Shown one piece after another: positions 11,597 through 19,008 of a stretch of 39,618 nt of DNA. The stretch's first letter is position 1; each line of letters starts with the position of its first letter. The stretch comes from Tieghemiomyces parasiticus (lineage: Eukaryota > Kickxellomycota > Dimargaritomycetes > Dimargaritales > Dimargaritaceae), in the NCBI GenBank assembly GCA_027575765.1, contig JANBPT010000381.1, positions 1 through 39,618 of the forward strand, given 5' to 3'. The notes beneath the pieces are model-generated. The model saw only the letters and a list, made by a program, of their open reading frames with translations, made no database searches and had not been told where the DNA came from. A program made the translations under genes and the position numbers.

Positions 11597-13746
11597 ATGA
11601 AGTCCACCCTTTTCTTCGCCTTCGGAGCCCTGGCGCTGCAGCAGAAACTTGTTTCGGGCGCACCCAGTTCCCAAGGGCCGGGGAAGGATAAACATTTTCC
11701 CAATGAGATTTATGCGAGAATTGGCGAGGCTATGCCTGTTTACCAGCAAGAAAAGTTCGGCCGCGCCTTAAATTCTGGCAATAATGCGGTTTACTCTCTG
11801 ATGCGCAGTCCCAAAATTCGTAAGGTAGGTATTCCAACAACACCACATTTACGCTGGACAGGAGTAGGTCGGGGGCGAGCCTCCCATCCTAGCGCCATGG
11901 TCCACGTCCAATGATGGTACATACCGTAGTGCACTACCTCCTGGTATTTCCTGCAGACGACACAGGCGCCCTTTCAGATTGCCCTGTAATACTTTTTGTT
12001 ACTTTCCTAACCACTTTCTCCTTCGCCATGCTACCGAACTTGTCTCTTCCACTCCGGCCTATGCTGCCCTTAGAATTTTGAGTCCTATGGTAAGGATATC
12101 GCGAGCCGTACCGAACCGTGGTTCGAAAAGTGGGTCAGCGACGAGTTGCCTTGGGACTATGTCGAGCGAACGCCAGCTGAAATAGAAAACGACAGACTAG
12201 CCTGGCCGCAGAACAACGATGCTCTGGTGGGTGAGAACGATGAACACCGTCAGCAACGCCTACTTGATCAAGATTACCAGACACTTCGCAACGAATACCT
12301 TGACGAGGGGGTCCGCGACGACGACATCACGGAGATCAGAAAGTACATGCATGACATAGTCTGGCCCGCTGCGAAACCCCTCGTAGAGGCCATTCTTTAT
12401 CGGCGATTTTTGGTTGGTACTTTACGCGATTGGAATGTTACTCCGCTTGGCAACGTTTACGCTAACGCCCAAATGCCGCCTTATCCGCCCTACCCACTCC
12501 CATCCGAGGAAACCGTGATGGGCGTCACGATTGTGGGCAACGAGGATTCCTCGGCCTACCGCCCAGGTGTGGAAGCAGCAGTTAATGGTCATGAAAACAT
12601 GCCAGGTGTGGAAGCAGNNNNNNNNNNGTGGAAGCAGCAGTTAATGGTCATGAAAACATGCCAGGTGTGGAAGCAGCAGTTAATGGTCATGAAAACATGC
12701 CAGGTGTGGAAGCAGCAGTTAATGGTCATGAAAACATGCCAGGTGTGGAAGCAGCAGTTAATGGTCATGAAAACATGCCAGGTGTGGAAGCAGCAGTTAA
12801 TGGTCATGAAAACATGCCAGGTGTGGAAGCAGCAGTTAATGGTCATGAAAACATGCCAGGTGTGGAAGCAGTAGTTGGTGACCATGAAAACATGAAAACC
12901 TTCCTGCCGAGTGCCATACGAGATTTCCGCCCCGAGCTACTCAAAATCAACAACGCCGCCCGGCCGATCAAGTTCGACGACATAATCTACCAAGATAAGG
13001 CTAACTTGGCCCTGCGTTTCCCTCAGGCACTGCTTCTCGGTAACATGAGGTATCTGGATAACCTACTACGGACTCTATTGAGTAATCTCGGTAATTTCGG
13101 GGTGATGGACATTCTTCACCAAGGCTCAGACATCCCAACCAGTCATCTCCAATTCATGGAAATTATCTTAAGTATTAAACGTAACGAGGATGACGAGGAT
13201 GACGATATCAACGTCATTGATAGCGCTACAACTGGTGCTCAAGCACCCAGTTTGGCGCGGGTCACGTCAATGATGCAGGATAGCGTTGACAGGCGAACCT
13301 TTCGTGCTACAGGAGAATTTTACCGAAAGGAAGTAGAAAAAGTGTTCATTAATTCGGTAGCGGTTGCGTTTACCGCACTGGGGATGCTTGATCACCTTGG
13401 TGCGTATATAGGCAGGCCACCCACGTTCGATTCCTACATAGACAACGGGCCGAGTATCGCTATACTCGTCGCCGACCGTTTAAACCAGCCTGATCATGTT
13501 GGTAAGATCCAGAGCTGGCACCAAGCTAAGTTAGATGAAGAAGCATGCGATCTGAAAGGTTCAGGCCTATACCTGGGCTGGGAGCCACGTACCGACATAC
13601 TTAAGGACCTCGTCCAGAGGTGTGATAAGCCCGAGCCTCTCCCCGTGTTCAAAAACGACCTCCCGGTGTACATTGGCGCCGATGATAAGCTCTACTTTTT
13701 GACCTACGACCCCATGGTCACGACGGAACCGACTACCCTCCAGTAA
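11597..13746 (+). CDS. Secreted protein with 13-residue repeats, copy 2 (intact apart from assembly gap)
   Basis: Exon 1 is 11597-11824 (76 codons) and exon 2 is 12074-13746. The 249-bp phase-0 intron has a GTAGGT donor, a TTCCTAACC branch-like site and a TTAG acceptor. The signal peptide covers about residues 1-22 and is followed by the FPNEIYAR segment. Residues after about 240 form a run of identical 13-residue repeats, VEAAVNGHENMPG, then a conserved C-terminal part with LALRFPQALLLGN, an acidic EDDEDDD run, LYLGWEPRTD and LPVYIGADDKLYFLTYD. The gap of ten N is not a multiple of the repeat and shifts the frame artificially; restoring the 39-bp period restores it. Predicted length is about 640 residues or more. 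Secreted, family unknown; an effector, surface or defence role is inference from secretion, repeats and rapid divergence from copy 1. Confidence 0.8.
12569..12900 (+). repeat. 39-bp coding minisatellite (13-residue repeats)
   Basis: Perfect 39-bp units start at 12569, 12628, 12667, 12706, 12745, 12784 and 12823. A partial unit lies at 12608-12617 before the gap, and a degenerate final unit at 12862-12900 ends in HENMKT. The unit length is a multiple of three, so copy-number change keeps the frame. Copy 1 has a single unrelated acidic segment (QFDDDD) at this place, so the expansion is specific to copy 2. Near-perfect identity of units implies recent expansion. Confidence 0.95.
12618..12627. 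other. Assembly gap (ten N) inside the repeat array
   Basis: Ten N lie within the tandem repeats. To keep the 39-bp register, the missing sequence should be 29 bp plus any multiple of 39 bp, so the true array length is unknown. Confidence 0.95.
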
Positions 13747-14075
13747 ACGCATCGCTTAAGGATGCCTGCATCGTATTATTGTATTTTTTATTTCGATGCT
13801 TTGACCCGCCTCACCAATGAACACCTGTCTGTTCATTACCTTATATACGTGGTATTAAATTCTGGTGTTTAGCGAAACTTGAAATAACAGCCATTAGGCC
13901 TGGATATGAGATCTAGAAGTATCCAAGGCAAAGAATCGAATGGGCCATACCATTTCATTATAGGACCATCCCTCATTTTACAGCTCCCATATTTGCCTTA
14001 CTCCCATGTCGACTTTTGGAACCTCATCCTCCCCATCCAGCCCCAATGTACCAACCGTGGTGAGCGGTGCCTGGT
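13747..14075. other. 3' flank of secreted-protein gene, copy 2
   Basis: AT-rich sequence after the TAA, matching 6379-6710. No gene or canonical AATAAA was found. Confidence 0.5.
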
Positions 14076-14083
14076 TATATATA
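14076..14083 (+). promoter_or_regulatory. TATA-like element, possible promoter of small gene 2, copy 2
   Basis: TATATATA followed by GTCAAAGCGCTGC, 260 bp before the ATG at 14336, as in copy 1. Confidence 0.4.
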
Positions 14084-14335
14084 GTCAAAGCGCTGCTAGG
14101 CAGAATATCTGTATAAATATATTATTAGAACTGACCTCCATGCTGGACTTGATACCCCTTGCCGCATCGCCATCAACTGGTGACTAGCTCGCTTTCGTAC
14201 GGGTCCACTACTTCCTTAAAGGCAACCTCTCCCCCGGTCTGACCACTCACCAGATAACCTCGGCGCATACTATGGGGCTGTAGTCCCGAGAGTGCTAAAG
14301 GTCTACCCTATACGGGTTTTCAAACGACAAGACCC

Positions 14336-15140
14336 ATGGCTGTCACACTTTCCCTAGCTTCAGGCACAGGGATCTGGAGTTATTTATTCACCTTAAACGC
14401 CGGGCCTTCCGTGATCTCAAGGACGACCGGTTCTACCGGCGAATACGTTGTGTCGCCAATTGCCTGGAGAAATTCGACAGAGCTAGTGGGTTCCTACGGC
14501 ACCCCCCCCTCCCTCGTCACACGTGAGTGCATGCCAGGGTATACTTGGACGGTTCACTTGCTGGTTTTAGAATTCCCGGAGTCAGAATTATAAATTGCGA
14601 CCCTATTGCAATTCAGACCCACCAGGGCCATGCCATACTCAAGGGGGTGTAAATGGTGTATTTTTGGGAATGTCACCGAACACGGCCCGTTACATCTGAG
14701 CATCGCGCCTCTCGCCCTCGGTTGCACAGTCCCTGCCAAGCCACTACCTAGGGTATAGGCTAGAGTTCATGCTTCAGGCCGGGGCCAAGGCACGTGGAAG
14801 TTTGGACCGTTACCTATCCGCAGCTCTACCGCCATAATGTACCACCACCCCCCCCACTGCCCTGCAGCCACCCATGCCTGCACCCGAGTCGAGCTTCTTC
14901 CGGTCAATTCCCACTCTCCCCTGATCTAGCCCCTCCTCTGTGGCTTCCGCCTGTCCAGGGGTGTCAAGTAGTGAGATATGTGGTAAGACGTTCACCGCAC
15001 TGGAGGCGGCCGGGGATGTCTGGCAATCGGTTTTTGTCAAGCGTCAGCCGCATGACTATAAAACCTGCTTGGATGGTTGGTTAGGAAGTGCTTGTCGAGT
15101 AGTAGATAAAGATAAGAATGTTTATGAACAGCATTCATAG
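14336..15140 (+). CDS. Possible two-exon small protein (unit gene 2), copy 2
   Basis: Proposed exons are 14336-14522 and 14959-15140, joined C|GG across a 436-bp intron with a GTGAGT donor and CCAG acceptor, giving 122 residues. The start is MAVTLSLA and the C-terminal end YEQHS. Compared with copy 1, exon 1 has about seven amino-acid-changing and three silent differences plus one in-frame 3-bp insertion. The last part of exon 2 has about five changing and one silent. The N-terminus is hydrophobic, so secretion or membrane insertion is possible. Three cysteines fall in exon 2. Not recognised; transcription is unproven. Confidence 0.35.
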
Positions 15141-15303
15141 TTGCGTTGCCGTACACTTAATTAAGAGCCGATAGTTTATGCTACAACATGAACGAAAAAA
15201 GTTGGCAAGACGGTGTGGGTAGCATATACATTTTGGTGCACGACATAGGCCAATGATCGGTTCGAAATCATGGAAAATCTAAACCACTGTTTGTGTGGTA
15301 GGC

Positions 15304-15780
15304 ATGATGCCGAAGGGTGATAATAAAGGCTTATTAGAGAAAAGCAAGCGTAGAGGGGTAGTAATGACGATAGCTTCGAAAGTGGCGTGGTGTACGCTTT
15401 ATAAGACGGATGGTCGTTGGTGGTGCATTCGTGGTAAGTGCGGGTACTCCTGGGGTGTCCTCAGGCGTGGGTCTTGCAAGGGTGCTTGGTGAGTCATTCG
15501 GAGGAGCGAGGTGGATTCAAGGCGTATGTGCGGGCATCTCGGCGCAGGAGGTATTAAGAGGCTTCGCGCCTCTCTCGGGTACCACAGGAGAGGGAGGGGT
15601 ATGAACAGTAGACATGATGGTTGGTTGAAAAGGCAAAGTGTGAAGTCAGAAATGGTTCAATACTGGAGTGGTTTACACTTATCGACTCGGCATCAATCAT
15701 TCTCCGAGTTTTTATCTGAACCACTGCGGTCAGAGACCTCCAGTTTAAAATTATTTGATGACTTTTTGCCTCCTGTATAG
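15304..15780 (+). CDS. Possible two-exon small protein (unit gene 3), copy 2
   Basis: Proposed exons are 15304-15433 and 15548-15780, joined G|GA across a 114-bp intron (GTAAGT donor, GCAG acceptor), giving 120 residues. The protein starts MMPKGDNKG, has a lysine/arginine-rich N-terminal half and ends FDDFLPPV. No signal peptide. A second in-frame ATG at 15307 corresponds to the only start in copy 1. The matching region of copy 1 is frameshifted. The intron lacks a clear CTAAC, so the model is tentative. Confidence 0.3.
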
Positions 15781-16762
15781 ACCTTGTGGTCACCTAAAGA
15801 CGACCTTGCCTCATGCACCAGGCAGCAGCTACCCACAACGCCGCCACACACACCAGAACCGCCAATCATACAACTAATGGAGCAATAACCACTGTCACCC
15901 AACTCACCTCAACCTCCCAGACCAACTCTTGCAAACGACACTCGTTATATTCCCCATCTTCTCTACGATTCCACGACTTTCTACTCTAGCACGCACCGAC
16001 AAGGCCAAGTCACAGGCCAAGATCACTATATAAGGCCCCAAATCGAAACCCAATAAACGACACCTTCTACCCATCACTTCAACTAGTTTCCTTGTTACGA
16101 TTGGACCTATCATACTATACATACTTACTCCATTCAGAAGGGGGCCTACACTGCTAAGCGTTCTCCAACCATTAGCATGTCCATACAGCTTATACACCCT
16201 GTTGGCCAGACGATACCCACCCAAGAGTCTCCAGCCGGCCTAGGTTCTACCCCCGTTCTGTTGCCTTACTCTTTTGTATCGCTCAACGGTCCGTAGCACT
16301 TGTCATTATGTGACGGCATTCCGCCTCTCACAATAATCCTCACTCACCCGACTACGCGTCCAGTTAGAAGCTTCCCGCCAATAGGCATCCCCTCTCTGCT
16401 ATGGTAGAGAAAGAGAAGAGGTGGTAATGGAAGGACCCAACCTAACGGGTGTGGAAATGGTCATTGCTAGTTGGGTAGTCTATCAAAGTAACTAAAAGTA
16501 GTGTAGGTGGCCCCGTTAGGCAATAGAGGCGAGCAAGGTATGTTGGCCAGCTGTGGTGAGTGGTTGTGACTGGTTGGTTCTGGCCTTCCTGGCTGTTGCT
16601 GTGTCGAAGCCAGGAGTAGAAAAGGTAGTAATAACGCTGGCCTGAGAACGGTGATGCCGATTTATGGGAACAAGTGGCTTTCTAGAGATTTTTTTAGCTT
16701 AGGTTATAAATTTAAAATTGGCGGAAATACAAATCTCCCCCGCAATTCACGGCCAGTGGACC
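15781..16762. other. End of unit 2 and right junction
   Basis: Contains the terminal TATA box of unit 2 (16027-16034) and the fading end of homology. An ATG at 16178 opens a 39-codon frame (MSIQLIHPVG...) about 150 bp after that TATA, but no convincing continuation was found. A plus-strand open frame at 16654-16905 overlaps the minus-strand model below and is not favoured. Confidence 0.45.
16027..16034 (+). promoter_or_regulatory. TATA box at the end of unit 2
   Basis: TATATAAG followed by GCCCC, the counterpart of 8679-8686. It faces out of the duplication towards 16.2 kb. Confidence 0.4.
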
Positions 16763-17084
16763 TCATAATAGCTGCGCAAGCAATGCGAGTGGCAACCAAG
16801 TGTATTTGCAGTCGTAGAAAGTATCTGTTACAGGTATCGATTTACCGGGGTTACTGTCTCGCTTGCAGGACGCTGTCGGTGGGAATGTCGATCTGGGATC
16901 CCTAAAAAAATTGACCACGTTCTTCCAATACTTGTGCAAGGAAAAGTGGTCAAACGGATTTCGCTCTCTCAGGCGTGAGGGAATGGGCGTGCGATAAACA
17001 TCTTTACGAGCGACTGCAACTACGGCTTTCGCCAATTTGTGTCTCTTTCGCTCTGGGTGATGGAGAAGAGACGGAAGGAGACAT
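16763..17084 (-). CDS. Possible two-exon small protein, minus strand
   Basis: Proposed exon 1 is 17084-17008 and exon 2 is 16901-16763 on the minus strand, joined TC|G across a 106-bp intron with a GTAAAG donor and a TTTTTTTAG acceptor. The product is about 71 residues, starting MSPSVSSPSPRAKE and ending LLAQLL, with two cysteines. A TATA-like TTTTATAATG on the minus strand near 17233-17242 lies about 150 bp before the ATG. Exon 2 is part of a longer open frame on this strand that has no ATG. No family recognised; the unspliced longer frame is the alternative. Confidence 0.3.
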
Positions 17085-17581
17085 GGAGACTGGGGGTTAG
17101 AGGGGAGCGGCAAGAGAGAGGGGAAGGAGAAGCAGACCTGGAGACAAAGGGTGAGATTGTGTGTGTGAAGGGAGGAACGACAGAGGAGGAGAAGTAACGC
17201 TTAACAAAGGCACTACCGGCCAGGGGACTTTCATTATAAAAGGTCAATGCTGCAAGGGCGCACAAAGGTAGATAAAGAACGGCCCGAAAAGCCAGCTCTT
17301 TATCTGGAGGAGATGTTGGTCTCTAACCTACGATGATGGTGAGGTAGAGGTGCGGAACGAAAGACCTACTCGGTGTAAAGGCTGGGGTGCGTATGGAGGT
17401 TGGTACCCTCAATCTATAGGTTGAGCGAAGGGGACGGGGAGCACCAACCTATGCTGGCAGTAGTAGGCCCGTTGTAGTTTAGCCATCCTCCTTTTCTTTC
17501 ACGACGCTGGCCGTTGATGCTGCATAGTCCCCCATTTCATCAGGAGGTCGCAGTGGGACTCGCTCATTCCGAAAAGCTGGG
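17085..17581. other. Intergenic region between divergent candidate genes
   Basis: Purine-rich (GGAGA-type) on the plus strand. It holds the minus-strand TATA-like element near 17240. No further gene supported. Confidence 0.45.
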
Positions 17582-17589
17582 TATATAAA
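17582..17589 (+). promoter_or_regulatory. TATA box of small secreted peptide gene
   Basis: TATATAAA, 198 bp before the ATG at 17780, followed by a pyrimidine-rich leader. Confidence 0.6.
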
Positions 17590-17779
17590 TTCAGCCATAC
17601 TAGCTGGCGTTTAGCCTCCCCGTCATACTCATCATCACTTACACCTATTTTTGCACAGCCTTACCTGCATTATCTTCTTGGTCCAACGCCAACATAGCTA
17701 CACGCACACAGTTACCATCTACCCTGGTCTCATTATTTTGGACCCGATTTAACTTGTCCGCCTCTACCCTTTGGCCGCT

Positions 17780-17995
17780 ATGCACCTCAATGTCGCTCTC
17801 GTTAGCTTCGCCACTATTACCCTTGGTGTACTAGCAGCACCGTTTCCAAACCCAGGTTCAAAGCTGCCAGACGCGGCATACGCTAGACCCGCTTTCCAAA
17901 TGGCCAGTGGCGTTGCAAGCGCGCAGTTCAACATGCATACCACTGTGACAAACTCTGGATTTGACCAGAGTGGGGTCGTTAAGAAGAAGCGCTGA
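17780..17995 (+). CDS. Small secreted peptide, 71 residues
   Basis: The ATG at 17780 follows a TATA box at a spacing seen for other genes here. The product starts with a signal peptide (MHLNVALVSFATITLGVLAA, cleavage near residue 20). A mature part of about 50 residues with no cysteine follows, and it ends in the basic cluster KKKR. The segment LPDAAYAR resembles FPNEIYAR in the duplicated secreted protein at a similar distance after the signal peptide. An AATAAA at 18224-18229 could end the transcript. It may be a peptide precursor, or exon 1 of the longer gene that follows at 18.2-19.0 kb. The stop at 17993-17995 argues against the latter unless splicing begins earlier. Function unknown. 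Confidence 0.6.
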   Translation: MHLNVALVSFATITLGVLAAPFPNPGSKLPDAAYARPAFQMASGVASAQFNMHTTVTNSGFDQSGVVKKKR

Positions 17996-18223
17996 GCACT
18001 TTGGTATCTTGGCAGCTCACTGGTGATAATACCCATCTTTTGGCATAGTTAGCATTACCGCACACCAGGCATACCTTCCCGGCCTATTCACCTAGTCCAC
18101 TGACTTTTACCAGCTAAATTTAGCGTCAGCAATACATTCTCACTCTCGTACGCACGCACACTGACATGACCCCTCTTAGCCCTCCATCTGCACTCGCATC
18201 ATCCTGCATCCATACTGCTCCGC

Positions 18224-18229
18224 AATAAA
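18224..18229 (+). terminator. Candidate polyadenylation signal
   Basis: AATAAA about 230 bp after the stop of the small secreted peptide gene. It directly precedes the possible first visible exon of the next gene. Confidence 0.35.
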
Positions 18230-18247
18230 AGAGTTAACTTATCCTAG

Positions 18248-19008
18248 CGGGAGCTGTCACTCCAGCCGACTTTCCCACCCGTTGTCTAACAATTGTGAGG
18301 GGAGAGCTCGATACAGGGCACCTTCGGCCCCTGTTTTACCATTTTCTAATATACGGCCGAGAGGTTCGCAGCGCGGCAGAGGAAAATGAGCGATGGTGGG
18401 TCGGGGGGTTGCCACCTCCGAATGTTGATAAGGATGGTCTATTCAAACTTGGGGAATGGGTGGGCTGTCCCCCTCTTTGTGCTCCCCACCCTCCCTAGTG
18501 AGCCTTGTCCCGAGGATAGAGGCTGAAACAAAGGTGTCTCCCCACCGGGTGCCCTTTATCTAGATCTAATCTGCTTTGTGGAGAGGCCTCGATTACAGTG
18601 GTCAACCTTGAGTACTGCAGTCTGCGGCAGGAGGGGGATACAATGTCTGAGGGCAAGCTCACATGGAAATACTGCTTAGCAAAAGACGGAAAGGTCGATG
18701 AAAGCGGGTAATGGGTTGACACGAGATTTAACCATGTCCTAACTCCACATTCCACGATTAGCGTTCTCGCCCTTGCCGCCTGTACTGGCCAGGCCGATGT
18801 CGCCGTCAGTTTCGGCATTAGTATCTGAAAATTTTCTAACTGTCTGCAGGCTGTTTCCTTAGGTAATATGGTATGCACGTACCACACTTCGCCGGGGTGC
18901 CCCCGTGTGCAGTGTAACCCAGATGAAAATCCAGGGCCATATAAGCCTGGTGAATATTTATTCAAAGTGATGACCAAGAGCACACACTGCTTGATAAGTT
19001 CTCATTAG
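18248..19008 (+). CDS. Multi-exon cysteine-containing protein, 5' end unresolved
   Basis: The 3' exons are well supported: up to 18707, then 18762-18820, then 18863-19008. They are separated by a 54-bp intron (GTAATG...CTAAC...TTAG) and a 42-bp intron (GTATCT...CTAAC...TTAG) that join in phase (GG|C and A|GT). The C-terminus reads SNMVCTYHTSPGCPRVQC and ends STHCLISSH. Upstream, the same frame is open from 18520 (EYCSLRQEGD, KYCLAKDGK). Another open frame runs from about 18248 to 18498 (containing DKDGLFKLGEWVGC), presumably an earlier exon. The link between these two parts, about 18460-18520, is not resolved and no start Met is seen. At least eight cysteines suggest a secreted or extracellular protein. 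A 162-codon open frame on the opposite strand is taken as a shadow. Confidence 0.5.

Larger units (their letters stand above)
8768..16130. repeat. Tandem duplication, copy 2 (about 7.4 kb)
   Basis: Second head-to-tail copy of 2007-8767. It is longer for two visible reasons: an insertion of about 395 bp at 9014-9408 and a minisatellite expansion within the secreted-protein gene (12569-12900, including a gap of ten N). Homology fades around 16100-16130. Most genes here are intact where copy 1 is damaged, so this is probably the functional copy. Confidence 0.9.

Noticed and set aside
12589..12885. Minus-strand frame through the 39-bp repeats
   Set aside because: Shadow of the repeat array; any frame without a stop in the unit stays open for its whole length.
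12569..12900. CRISPR-like array
   Set aside because: Units are contiguous without spacers and encode an in-frame peptide repeat in a eukaryotic gene.
18495..18983. Minus-strand 162-codon frame
   Set aside because: The opposite strand has two phase-matched introns with branch-point sequences and a cysteine-containing product, which is stronger evidence.
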